NCBI RefSeq assembly: GCF_001428605.1
Contig: NZ_LMID01000001.1
Span: 62,001-126,000, forward strand
Source: Sphingomonas sp. Root720
Lineage (GTDB): Bacteria > Pseudomonadota > Alphaproteobacteria > Sphingomonadales > Sphingomonadaceae
Direction: 5' to 3'
DNA length: 64,000 nucleotides
Below are positions 26,647 to 34,711 of the stretch, in pieces; position 1 is the stretch's first letter, and every line of letters begins with the position of its first letter. The position numbers were made by a program, and so were the translations under genes. Below the pieces are notes generated by a model. That model was not told the origin of the DNA. It did not search any database and worked only from the letters and a program-made list of their open reading frames with translations.

Positions 26647-27024
26647 ATGACCCGGCGTCAACGCGAGCTGCTGGTCTTCGTCGCCGGCTATCAGGAACGA
26701 AATGGCGGGATATCGCCGAGCTGCAGCGAGATGGCTGCCGCCTTGGGCCTGGTCGCGAAGAGCAATGCCATTCGCTTGCTTGACGCCCTTGAGGAGCGCG
26801 GCTTCATCCGCCGTGTAAAGAACCGGGCTCGCAGCATTGAAGTCCTCCGCCCGGCGCCTGCACTGCCCAGCGCCACCGTCGCGCCGCCCACGGAAGCCGA
26901 GCGCGTCATCCCGATCTACGCGCTGGACGCCCGGCCGACCGCCGCCACGGACCGCTATCCGTTTCTGTCGCACCGGACCTGCGCGGAATGGGGTGATCGT
27001 TCGCTTCATGGGCAGGCTGCCTAA
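26647..27024 (+). CDS. LexA-type winged-helix regulator without peptidase domain
   Basis: 125 residues. The first 65 match the LexA DNA-binding domain (TRRQRELLVFVAGYQERNGG, PSCSEMAAALGL, NAIRLLDALEERGFIRR). The serine peptidase domain is missing; instead there is a short Pro/Ala-rich tail. It may bind host or phage SOS-type sites without being cleavable. Second regulator of the early operon. Confidence 0.78.
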   Translation: MTRRQRELLVFVAGYQERNGGISPSCSEMAAALGLVAKSNAIRLLDALEERGFIRRVKNRARSIEVLRPAPALPSATVAPPTEAERVIPIYALDARPTAATDRYPFLSHRTCAEWGDRSLHGQAA

Positions 27025-27027
27025 GCC

Positions 27028-27498
27028 ATGGCCACACCGGACATCCACCCCCGTTACCGCAGCGTTTCCGGATCTAAGCTGATCGAGACGATCGGCAAAT
27101 CGCTCAAGGCGATCAAGGCCGCCGATGGCCTGACCTATGCCGAGCTCGGCGAGGAACTGGGCAAGAGCGGCGACATGGCGGAAGCCTATCGCCACGGTAC
27201 GTCCGAAATGTCGATGACCACCTTCCTGCGCGGCTGCCAGCGCTGGAATGGCCGCTTCGCCAACGCCACCTTCGCGATGCTCGGGCTCAAGCTGGTCCCC
27301 CTCGACGGTGAGCATCTCTGCGACCGCAAGGCCATGACGATCGTCATGCGCGCGCAGGTCGCGATGGCCGAAAATCTCGAGGACGGCGTGCTCGAGGACC
27401 ACGAGCTGGTCGAGGACCGGGAATGGATCGAGGCCGCTGGCGCGGTCTTCGACGGATGGCGCCAACGCCTGGCGCAGATCGACGGGAGGCACATGTGA
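27028..27498 (+). CDS. HTH-domain early regulator
   Basis: 156 residues. An N-terminal XRE-like helix-turn-helix (IGKSLKAIKAADGLTYAELGE ... MAEAYRHGTSEMSMTTFLRG) is followed by a helical acidic C-terminal part. Probably a transcription regulator of the early region; target not predictable. Confidence 0.65.
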   Translation: MATPDIHPRYRSVSGSKLIETIGKSLKAIKAADGLTYAELGEELGKSGDMAEAYRHGTSEMSMTTFLRGCQRWNGRFANATFAMLGLKLVPLDGEHLCDRKAMTIVMRAQVAMAENLEDGVLEDHELVEDREWIEAAGAVFDGWRQRLAQIDGRHM

Positions 27499-27713
27499 CC
27501 CACCACATCGACCACCACCGCAGCGGCCCCATCGTCCGCCACGAGCCCACCCACCGCCGCGAGCGCGACGGATCGTGGAGCTTCACCGACGGCGCCGTCC
27601 GCGACATCCGGGAGCAGGCTGCCGAGAAGCGGCGCGAGGGATGGTCGACGCGGCGATCGCGCGCTGCCGCGGCCGCGCGGTCGCTGCGTCCGGAATTGGG
27701 GTTGCCGGCGTGA
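27495..27713 (+). CDS. Hypothetical basic phage protein, GTG start
   Basis: 72 residues rich in His and Arg, GTGA-coupled to genes on both sides. No domain. Confidence 0.55.
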   Translation: MTHHIDHHRSGPIVRHEPTHRRERDGSWSFTDGAVRDIREQAAEKRREGWSTRRSRAAAAARSLRPELGLPA

Positions 27714-28255
27714 CGCCTGACAATCCTCGCCCCCACTGCCAGAACGTCGACGCCTGCGTCGCGAAGAAGCCGACCACGCATTGCCGGCGCTGTTCGATCA
27801 TGCGGATCGCCAACGACCCGGCGATGGAGCAGCGCCGCCTCGATCGCGTCCGCGCGCTGTACGAAGACCCTGAATATCGCGCGGCGCATATCGCGCGGCT
27901 TTGCGAGGTCAACAGGCGGCCGGAGATCCGGGCGAGCCGGGTCGAGCATGGCAAGCATATCCACGCGACGGTTCTCAGCCGGCCCGACGTCCGCGCCAAG
28001 AGCCAGTCGCCGGAAGCTCGCGCCCGCGCGGGTCGCACGCGCAGCGAAACTGTCCTTTCATGGTGCCCGCCCGAGAAGCGCGCCGAGTACATGCGCCTCG
28101 TCAAATGGAAACATATCCCCGCGGCCGAAGCGCGGCGGATGATCGAGGCCGAGCTCGGCATCTTCACGCCCGAAGAAGAGGGGCGCCGGATCGTCGATCG
28201 CATCACGATCGAGATGCACATGCGCGATGCGCGCCGGAAAGTGCAGGCGTACTGA
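27710..28255 (+). CDS. Hypothetical phage protein with Cys motif
   Basis: 181 residues from a GTG overlapping the upstream stop. An N-terminal HCQNVDAC...HCRRC cluster may bind zinc. The middle contains DPEYRAAHIARLCEVNRRPE and RPDVRAKSQSPEARARAG, repeats of a kind found in phage DNA-binding (NUMOD-like) proteins. The earlier frame start is out of coding context and was trimmed. Role unknown. Confidence 0.65.
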   Translation: MTPDNPRPHCQNVDACVAKKPTTHCRRCSIMRIANDPAMEQRRLDRVRALYEDPEYRAAHIARLCEVNRRPEIRASRVEHGKHIHATVLSRPDVRAKSQSPEARARAGRTRSETVLSWCPPEKRAEYMRLVKWKHIPAAEARRMIEAELGIFTPEEEGRRIVDRITIEMHMRDARRKVQAY

Positions 28256-28887
28256 TGAGCCAGAACCGCTCCTCCGCCGTGATGCAGCAGCGCCACGAGG
28301 CGCACGACTCGCTCGACGACTTCCCCACTCCGCCGTGGGCAACGCGCGCGCTACTCACGTTCCTCGACGAGCAGGGATTTGACCTCTCCGGGATGACCTG
28401 CCGCGAGCCGGCGGCGAACCGGGGGCATATGGTGGCGCCGCTGCGAGAAGTGTTCGGCCATGTCGAAGCGGCCGACGTCCACGACTATGGCGTAGGGTTT
28501 CCGGTCGAAGATTATCTCTTCCCCGGTGCGGATGCCTTCCCGGTCGACTGGACTATCACCAATCCGCCGTTCCGGTTGGCCGAACAGTTCATCGAGTGCG
28601 CCTGCGCAACAAGCCTAGTCGGAGTTGCGGTCATCGTCCGCGCCGCCTTCCTGGAGTCGGTCGGCCGCTATGAGGCGCTGTTCTCGAAGAACCCGCCAAG
28701 CTTCGTGCTGCAGTTCAGTGAGCGCGTCGTCATGCACAAGGGACGGCTCGCGCCTGAGGGATCGACCGCGACCGCCTATGCTTGGCTGGTCTGGATCGAG
28801 GGCGAAGACGACACGCGGCTGAGATGGATAGCGCCATGCCGGAAGCGCCTCGAGCGCGATGGCGATTATCCGGAGGTAGCCGCTTGA
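28255..28887 (+). CDS. DNA N6-adenine methyltransferase-like protein
   Basis: 210 residues. DFPTPPWATRALLTFL at the N-terminus, a SAM-binding region CREPAANRGHM and motif IV TNPPF are the marks of phage adenine methyltransferases of the Dam/DpnM-like superfamily. No matching restriction endonuclease is nearby, so it is probably an orphan protecting phage DNA or marking it; specificity unknown. Joined to neighbours by TGATG on both sides. Confidence 0.8.
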   Translation: MSQNRSSAVMQQRHEAHDSLDDFPTPPWATRALLTFLDEQGFDLSGMTCREPAANRGHMVAPLREVFGHVEAADVHDYGVGFPVEDYLFPGADAFPVDWTITNPPFRLAEQFIECACATSLVGVAVIVRAAFLESVGRYEALFSKNPPSFVLQFSERVVMHKGRLAPEGSTATAYAWLVWIEGEDDTRLRWIAPCRKRLERDGDYPEVAA

Positions 28888-29120
28888 TGACTGGCATCTC
28901 ACCTCACGAGGGGTTCGAACTCCATATCCTCAAGCGCCTGGCGCGCGGCCCGGACTGGTCGCAACGGTTCCCGCGTCTCAAGCCGGTGATCGATCGGTTG
29001 CAGGACCAGGGCCATGTCGAGCGCTATCCCGCGCCCGGCGCCAAGGTGCCGCTGATGATCAGGATCACGGCATCCGGTGAGGGCCGGCTCGCCGCCCTGC
29101 GCCGAAAGGCTGCCGCATGA
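28887..29120 (+). CDS. Small winged-helix-like protein
   Basis: 77 residues. ELHILKRLARGPDW...RLKPVIDRLQDQGHVERY then a strand with KVPLMIRIT looks like a winged-helix DNA-binding domain. Target unknown. Confidence 0.6.
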   Translation: MTGISPHEGFELHILKRLARGPDWSQRFPRLKPVIDRLQDQGHVERYPAPGAKVPLMIRITASGEGRLAALRRKAAA

Positions 29121-29986
29121 TCGGCGGCTCCGTCCAATTGAGATCCTACCGGCGCGCGCGCCGCGACGGCCTCGCGACCGAGGAAGCCGCGACCCTCGCC
29201 GGCATCTCGATCGGCGAGGCGCGGCTGCACGACCAGGATGACGCGAAGAACCCGCCGCCGCCTGAGGCCTACGAACCGATACCCGCGCCGGCCGGGACCG
29301 CCGGCACCATCACAGAGGAGCCAGAAATGGCGAGACCGAAGAAGCAGAGCGGAACGGTGAATGGCGAAGTGCCCAAGCCCGATCCCGCGCTCGCGGTGAA
29401 GATCTACCGCGAGGACATCAAGCCGGCGCAGGCCCGTGTGGGCGAATATGCGCAGGAGCAATCGACCGCCTACAAGGCGATCAAGAAGCAGGCGCATATC
29501 CAGCCCCAGGCGGCCAAGCTCGCGTTCAAGCTCGACGGCATGGAAGAGAGCAAGCGCGACGACTATCTGCGCTGCCTGCGCGGCCTCCTGACCGAGCTCA
29601 AGATCTTCATGCCGTCAGACCTGGTCGACGCGGCGGAGGGCAAGAGCACCGGCGGCGACGTCATCCCGACCGGCGAGCGGCCGCGCCCGAAGCTGGCGAC
29701 CGTCGGCGGCACTGCGCACCCGATCGACGATTCCGACCTCGCCGGTGGCGACGAGCCCAAGGCCAGCGCCGACGAAGACGAAGCCTGGGTCGTGTTCGAT
29801 CCCGAGGCGCAGCTCTACATCGACCAGACCGGCAAGGACTGGTCCGCCTTCGCGGATTGCGGCCGGTTCACCAAGGCCCGCGCCCAGGAGATCATCGACA
29901 GCTTCGGTGACGACGCCGACGGGCTGCAGATCGTCGATTCCGCCGGCCCGCTGCCTGGTCCCCTCGTGTCCGAGGCGGCTGAATAG
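29117..29986 (+). CDS. Hypothetical phage protein
   Basis: 289 residues; N-terminal part may begin with an HTH (EEAATLAGISIGEARL), a Pro-rich linker to about residue 68, then MARPKKQSG and a helical part (YREDIKPAQARVGEYAQEQS) resembling GapR/DUF2312-type coiled coils. The C-terminal 100 residues are acidic. A start at the internal Met (29327) is possible if the upstream part is not translated. Role unknown. Confidence 0.6.
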   Translation: MIGGSVQLRSYRRARRDGLATEEAATLAGISIGEARLHDQDDAKNPPPPEAYEPIPAPAGTAGTITEEPEMARPKKQSGTVNGEVPKPDPALAVKIYREDIKPAQARVGEYAQEQSTAYKAIKKQAHIQPQAAKLAFKLDGMEESKRDDYLRCLRGLLTELKIFMPSDLVDAAEGKSTGGDVIPTGERPRPKLATVGGTAHPIDDSDLAGGDEPKASADEDEAWVVFDPEAQLYIDQTGKDWSAFADCGRFTKARAQEIIDSFGDDADGLQIVDSAGPLPGPLVSEAAE

Positions 29987-29989
29987 CCC

Positions 29990-30547
29990 ATGCGGACCAT
30001 CTTCCTCGATCTGTCCAAGCGCTCGGCAGGGTACGCGTGCTGGGGCCCGGGTGATCCCCGGTGCGTCTCCGGCGCGTGGATCCTGGGCAGTGAATTCACC
30101 TCCGACGGGCTCGTCTATTGCAAGCTGCACGAGAACCTCTCGGACCTGCACGCGCTTGGGCGGATCGAGGCCATTTTCTGGGAAGAGCCGCTCGACGCGC
30201 GCGTGCTTAGCGGCCACACCAATATCGATAGCCTGCGCGTGCTGAACGGCCTCGCCGCGCATGCCGCGAGTTGGGGCGAGGCGATGGGCTGCCGGATCGT
30301 CAAGGCGGTCAACATGACCGTCTGGCGCCGCTTCTTCATCGGCGCGATGCCGCGGGCGACGAAGTCGGCCGACCTCAAGCTGATGTCGATGCAGCGCTGC
30401 CGCCAGCTCGGGTTCAAGCCGGCCACGCATGACGAAGCCGAAGCGATCGGCGGGCTCTCCTATGCCTGCGATCAGCTCAACCTCTCGCCGCCGTGGCGCG
30501 ACGCGCATCTCTTCGGCGGGCGGACCGTGCGCGAGGGGCGGTTGTGA
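29990..30547 (+). CDS. RuvC-like Holliday-junction resolvase
   Basis: 185 residues with an RNase H-like fold pattern: Asp7 in FLDLSKRSAGY, Glu65/Glu66 in FWEEPL and Asp148/Glu149 in THDEAEAIGGL are in place of the acidic catalytic residues of RuvC. Phage forms trim branched replication or recombination intermediates before packaging. It lies between replication genes and is GTGA-coupled to the next gene. Confidence 0.82.
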   Translation: MRTIFLDLSKRSAGYACWGPGDPRCVSGAWILGSEFTSDGLVYCKLHENLSDLHALGRIEAIFWEEPLDARVLSGHTNIDSLRVLNGLAAHAASWGEAMGCRIVKAVNMTVWRRFFIGAMPRATKSADLKLMSMQRCRQLGFKPATHDEAEAIGGLSYACDQLNLSPPWRDAHLFGGRTVREGRL

Positions 30548-30726
30548 GCCGCGTGGCCCTCTTCCCCTCCACCGATCCCGACCGGCTTTGGGAGCGCTAC
30601 GCCGTGCTCGCGCGCGCCATCATGTCCGACCAGACCAAGCTGATCGACCGCGATCATATGCAGGCGATGGCCCGCGCCCATGATGAATGGCGCGCCGCCT
30701 TCCTGGCCAGCGAGAGGCGCGCATGA
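30544..30726 (+). CDS. Small helical phage protein
   Basis: 60 residues, GTG start, overlapping resolvase and dnaB genes by four bases each. Helical, including WERYAVLARAIMSDQTKLID. Position just before a replicative helicase suggests a loader or inhibitor, but this is only position. Confidence 0.6.
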   Translation: MSRVALFPSTDPDRLWERYAVLARAIMSDQTKLIDRDHMQAMARAHDEWRAAFLASERRA

Positions 30727-32177
30727 GGAACCTGCAGGCCGTGCCGTCGAACGACGGCGAACCCTATCCCGAGACGCTGTACAGCTACGACACCGAGGCG
30801 GCGCTCCTCGGCGCTGTGATGCTCGAGGCGCGCATGGCCGACATGATCGGTGAGATGGTGGCCCCGGCCGACTTCTATTACCCGTTGCACGGCAGGATCT
30901 TCGCCGCCGTGCTGAACGAGGTCGCCAACGGCCGCCAGCCGTCACCGATTCTGCTGCGCAACCAGTTCGTCGACGACCCCGAGATCGCAGGCTATGGCGG
31001 CCCCGGCTACCTCACCAACCTGACAGGATCCGGCGCGGCGATCGTCGGTGCGAAGGACTTCGCCCGCTGCATCGCCGACCTGGCCAAGCGCCGCCGCCTG
31101 ATCGACCAGATGCGCCTCCTGTCCGACGACGTCATGACGCAGGTCGACAAGCCGGTTGAGGAGCTCATCGACGGGCTCGACGGTGCCATGGCAGACGCCC
31201 TGCAAAAGAACGAGAGCGCCACGGCCGCGTCGATCGCCGAGGCATGGGACGCCACGATGCGCGAGATCGAGGACGAGGCCGCCGGCCGCGCGCCGCGAGG
31301 CATCGAGATCCAGCGCCTCCCCGACTGGAACGACGTCGTCGGCCCGATGCGCGGCGGAGAGGTCACTATCCTCGCCGGCCGCCCCAGCATGGGCAAGACG
31401 GCCGTATCGCTCGCCGTGACGCTAGGAGCCGGCCAGGCATCCGCGGGAGCCCTCTTCATCAGCCTGGAAATGGAAAAGAAGGAGTTGATGAAGCGGGCGA
31501 TCACCGACCTGATCTACAAGCACGGCGAATCCGCCAGCTTCGACCATGTCCAGAAGGGCAAGTTCAACGCCTTCGACCGGCAGCGCATCGCCGATGCCCG
31601 CGCCGCGATCGATAACTGGCCCGTGCAATTCTACGACCCGTCGACGCTACGCATCGGGCGCCTCGCGATGACGATCCGCCGCTATCAGCGCCGCATGGCC
31701 GGCAAAGGCCAGCAGCTCAAGGTGGTCGTGATCGATTATCTCGGCTTGATCCAGCCCGATAATCCCAAGGCGAGCCGCTACGAACAGGTCTCGGTGATCA
31801 GCCGCACGGTGAAGCAGATCGCAAAGGAATGCGGCGTTCACATCGTGATGCTTGCCCAGCTGAACCGGCAGGTCGAGCAGCGCGAGGACAAGCGGCCGAT
31901 GCTGTCGGACCTGCGCGACGCCGGCGATATCGAACAGGACGCCGACAACGTCATCTTCCTCTACCGCGAGCAATATTATCTCGAGCGCGCCGAGCCGGAC
32001 CCGTCCGACATGAAGAAGCATCCGGCCTGGGAAACATCCATGGATGCGGCGCGCGACCGCGTGGAGCTTATCTCCGCCAAGCGCCGCAACGGCAGCATCG
32101 GCAGGCGGACATGCTGGTATTTCGCCGCTCATCAGGCGGTGCGTGGTTCGCGTTTCTATCAGGACATGAATGTATGA
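30723..32177 (+). CDS. dnaB: Replicative DNA helicase DnaB
   Basis: 484 residues, normal for DnaB. N-terminal helical domain (TEAALLGAVML), then the RecA-like motor with Walker A GRPSMGKT at 219-226, SLEMEKKEL, Walker B VVVIDYLGLI and QLNRQVEQREDKRP with SDLRDAGDIEQDAD. The phage thus carries its own helicase. ATGA overlaps with the gene before and with the DUF1376 gene after. Confidence 0.95.
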   Translation: MRNLQAVPSNDGEPYPETLYSYDTEAALLGAVMLEARMADMIGEMVAPADFYYPLHGRIFAAVLNEVANGRQPSPILLRNQFVDDPEIAGYGGPGYLTNLTGSGAAIVGAKDFARCIADLAKRRRLIDQMRLLSDDVMTQVDKPVEELIDGLDGAMADALQKNESATAASIAEAWDATMREIEDEAAGRAPRGIEIQRLPDWNDVVGPMRGGEVTILAGRPSMGKTAVSLAVTLGAGQASAGALFISLEMEKKELMKRAITDLIYKHGESASFDHVQKGKFNAFDRQRIADARAAIDNWPVQFYDPSTLRIGRLAMTIRRYQRRMAGKGQQLKVVVIDYLGLIQPDNPKASRYEQVSVISRTVKQIAKECGVHIVMLAQLNRQVEQREDKRPMLSDLRDAGDIEQDADNVIFLYREQYYLERAEPDPSDMKKHPAWETSMDAARDRVELISAKRRNGSIGRRTCWYFAAHQAVRGSRFYQDMNV

Positions 32178-33154
32178 CGGATCTCCCCGCGCCCTTGACA
32201 CCGCCCGACTGCGACCTGCGCGGGCTCAAGTTCATGCCGCTCGACGTCCAAATGGTGCGCGACAGCTCGCTCACCGCCAAGGCCCCGACGGAAGCATTTC
32301 GCGCGGCTGTGATCCTGTGGTGCGCCGCCTGGCAGCAGGTGCCCGCGGCCAGTCTTCCGGACGATGACGAGGAACTTGCGCACCTTTGCGGTTATGGTTT
32401 CGCGCAAAAAGAGTGGAAAAAAATCCGAACATGGGCGCTGCACAAGTTCGTGAAGTGCAGCGACGGCCGACTATATCATCCCGTCATCGCGGAAAAAGCC
32501 ATCGAAGCCGGCGGCCGCCGCGGCGAATGGAACGAGAAGAACGACACGCGCGCGGAACGCCAGAAACGCTGGCGCGCCCGGCAAAAGGAGCTTTCCGAAC
32601 TGCTCCGCGAGCGCGGCGTAACGCCTCCCAAGGGCGCCTCGCTTGAGACGCTTGAGCGTCTACTTGGAGACGCACATGTAGACAGCGATGTAGACGCCAA
32701 GCCGTCTACATGCCCGTCTACCGTAGACACGGGAGAGATGCGTAAGACAGGGACAGGGACAGGGACAATACCCCCTACCCCCGTGAAAGCCCCGTCTACG
32801 CCACCGATCACCGATCGCCTTCACCGGGTGATGGAGGAGGGCCGGTTCACATCCCCGCCCAATGACGGGAAGCTCATCGACGAATGGCTCGCGGCCGGTG
32901 CCGACTTCGACCGGGATGTGATCCCGATCGTCCGCACCGTCTCGCAGCGGATGATCGACGCTGGCCGGGGACCGTTCAAGCTCAAGGCATTCGACGCCGC
33001 GATCCGCGAGAAGCTGGCCAACGACGATGCCGAGGTCCAGCGGTTGAACCGGACCGCGGAACGCTTGCGGCGGGATGCGGCGGCACAGGCGGCTGCGGAT
33101 GCGGCGCAAGCTGCCGATGAAGCGCGGTGGGCGCAGCAGGCGGGGGGACGATAG
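32174..33154 (+). CDS. DUF1376 replication protein (initiator candidate)
   Basis: 326 residues. The DUF1376/YdaU domain spans about 18-100 (FMPLDVQMVRDSS, FRAAVILWCAAWQQVPAASL, KFVKCSDGRLYHPVIAE), followed by a basic linker (TRAERQKRWRARQKEL), a low-complexity section coded by repeated DNA, and a C-terminal helical domain. DUF1376 proteins sit next to helicases and probably initiate replication. The repeated section overlaps a cluster of GTAGAC sites, as in the lambda O gene. Confidence 0.82.
   Translation: MTDLPAPLTPPDCDLRGLKFMPLDVQMVRDSSLTAKAPTEAFRAAVILWCAAWQQVPAASLPDDDEELAHLCGYGFAQKEWKKIRTWALHKFVKCSDGRLYHPVIAEKAIEAGGRRGEWNEKNDTRAERQKRWRARQKELSELLRERGVTPPKGASLETLERLLGDAHVDSDVDAKPSTCPSTVDTGEMRKTGTGTGTIPPTPVKAPSTPPITDRLHRVMEEGRFTSPPNDGKLIDEWLAAGADFDRDVIPIVRTVSQRMIDAGRGPFKLKAFDAAIREKLANDDAEVQRLNRTAERLRRDAAAQAAADAAQAADEARWAQQAGGR
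32658..32799. other. Candidate replication origin: seven GTAGAC/GTCTAC sites
   Basis: The hexamer or its complement is at 32658, 32678, 32690, 32704, 32716, 32723 and 32794; chance would give well under one in this length. The group lies in the middle of the initiator-like gene and includes a 9-bp stem inverted repeat (32688-32711). A triple GGACAG run lies between the last two sites. Confidence 0.6.
32688..32711. repeat. Inverted repeat inside the iteron cluster
   Basis: ATGTAGACG pairs with CGTCTACAT over a six-base spacer (CCAAGC). Confidence 0.8.
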
Positions 33155-33161
33155 GGTTTTC

Positions 33162-33620
33162 ATGGGCAAGCATCTCCCGTTCAACCGATCGCCGGTCCGG
33201 CCGCACCAGGTCCGGGTCTGCCCGATCGATTTCGCCGACGTGTTCATCCGCGGTGGATGGGCAGCGGTTCGTGCCGAGTTCGGCCTGCATTGGCAGACCG
33301 AGCGCCGCTGCGTCGAAGAGGCTGGCGGCGAAATGCTAAAGCGGAAGCGCAGGGCCTACCTCGCCCAGGTCCGCAAGCTGCGCAAATCGGTCCAACCACG
33401 ACACGAGAAGGTCGAACCAATCCAGGAGACGAGCGCCGCCGTTCGCGCAGCGATCGAGTTCATGCGGGGCCCGAAAGGTGGAGCGTGGCTGATCACTGCG
33501 ACTGGCACCGGGGATTTCTTCTTCGGCGCTACCCGGCTGACCGGCGCCGAGATCGTCGAGAAAGCCAAGCGCAAGGGGTTCACTCACGGCGTTGCCGCGC
33601 ACCTGATCGCGGCGGAATAG
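33162..33620 (+). CDS. Hypothetical phage protein
   Basis: 152 residues. Contains VRVCPIDFADVFIRGGW and a basic middle, ending with DFFFGATRLTGAEIVEKAKR. It looks like two small domains; neither is recognised. Follows the initiator by seven bases. Confidence 0.62.
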   Translation: MGKHLPFNRSPVRPHQVRVCPIDFADVFIRGGWAAVRAEFGLHWQTERRCVEEAGGEMLKRKRRAYLAQVRKLRKSVQPRHEKVEPIQETSAAVRAAIEFMRGPKGGAWLITATGTGDFFFGATRLTGAEIVEKAKRKGFTHGVAAHLIAAE

Positions 33621-33622
33621 CC

Positions 33623-33853
33623 ATGGCGACCAACCCCATCCACGTTACCGATCACGCGATCGTCCGCTACATGGAGCGGGTCTATGGGATCGACATCGAG
33701 CGGATTCGTGCCGAGCTGTCCTCGCCGACGGCGGCGCTCGCGGACCGCATCGGCGCGCCATTCGTGATCCTCAGTTCGGGGCATCGGGCGGCAGTTCGCG
33801 ACGGATGCGTCGTCACCGTTCTGTCGAAGCGGGAACGGAGGCGGTTGTTGTGA
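33623..33853 (+). CDS. Small phage protein (DUF4258-like)
   Basis: 76 residues. ITVTDHAIVRYMERV-like start (HVTDHAIVRYMERVYG) and a C-terminal VVTVLSKRERRRL suggest the BrnT/DUF4258 type of small toxin-like or RNA-binding fold, but no antitoxin is adjacent. Function unknown. Confidence 0.58.
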   Translation: MATNPIHVTDHAIVRYMERVYGIDIERIRAELSSPTAALADRIGAPFVILSSGHRAAVRDGCVVTVLSKRERRRLL

Positions 33854-34335
33854 GGCCGATCTCGCTCGACATACACATAAATCAGGTGATGTGCCGCAAG
33901 TATAACGCCATGCGCATGATTTGCCGCCATGTCGGTATGTTGCCAATCACCCCCGAAAAAGCGGCTGCGCACCGCGCGAAATTATCTGATCTGCAAGTCC
34001 TATGGGCCATCCAGGTAATCCTATCAGGCGCACCGCCGTGGAAGCGATCAGCAGCAATCCTTATCCTCGACCTAATTTCAGTCGATTGGCGTGAGACCGT
34101 TGGCGAGGAAATCTTAGGGTTTGTCGTTGATCGCGATGACCCGTCAGTGCGTCGGTGGCGCGCGTCGGTACTATCGAGAGATGAGTACCAATGTCGAAAT
34201 TGCGGGAAGGCAGACGACCTGCAGGCCCATCATATAATCCGCTGGGTTGATGATCCAGCGCAGCGATTGAACGTCGATAACGGCATCACGCTCTGCCGCC
34301 CGTGTCACATGGAAGAGCATAGGCATTATGGCTAG
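33850..34335 (+). CDS. HNH endonuclease
   Basis: 161 residues, GTG start, GTGA-coupled to the gene before. A C-terminal HNH domain is clear: CRNCGKADDLQAHHII, then NVDNGITLCRPCHMEEH. HNH nucleases placed just before terminase genes help DNA packaging in HK97-like phages. The gene is clearly lower in GC than its neighbours, suggesting recent acquisition; a selfish origin is the alternative. Confidence 0.85.
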   Translation: MRPISLDIHINQVMCRKYNAMRMICRHVGMLPITPEKAAAHRAKLSDLQVLWAIQVILSGAPPWKRSAAILILDLISVDWRETVGEEILGFVVDRDDPSVRRWRASVLSRDEYQCRNCGKADDLQAHHIIRWVDDPAQRLNVDNGITLCRPCHMEEHRHYG

Positions 34336-34711
34336 TCGCCGCACATCCCGCACAAATCGCGCGCGCGAAACATTCCTCCAAGTGCTCGAGGAAACCTGCA
34401 ACGTTTCCGAGGCAGCGCGACAGGCTGGAATCGGCCGCCGAACCGCTTACGATTGGCGTGGCGCCGATCCGAAGTTTGCCGCCAGATGGGAAGACGCCGA
34501 GGAGATCGCGGCTGATAATCTTGAGCAGGTTGCCCGCCAGAGAGCCATAGCTGGTTCCGATCGGCTCATGGAGATATTGCTTAAGGCGCACCGGCCAGAA
34601 AAGTTTGTGGAGCGACTTCGCGCCGACCTCACCTCGTCCGACGGCAGCATGACGCCGCCGTCCCTCGCCGACTTCTACCGCGGCGCGCCCGCGAAGGCCG
34701 ATGGCGACTGA
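34328..34711 (+). CDS. terS: Terminase small subunit
   Basis: 127 residues. An N-terminal HTH (FLQVLEETCNVSEAARQAGI, RRTAYDWRGADPKFAARW) and a helical oligomerisation part match small terminases that recognise the pac/cos site. Immediately upstream of, and overlapping, the large subunit. Confidence 0.83.
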   Translation: MASRRTSRTNRARETFLQVLEETCNVSEAARQAGIGRRTAYDWRGADPKFAARWEDAEEIAADNLEQVARQRAIAGSDRLMEILLKAHRPEKFVERLRADLTSSDGSMTPPSLADFYRGAPAKADGD

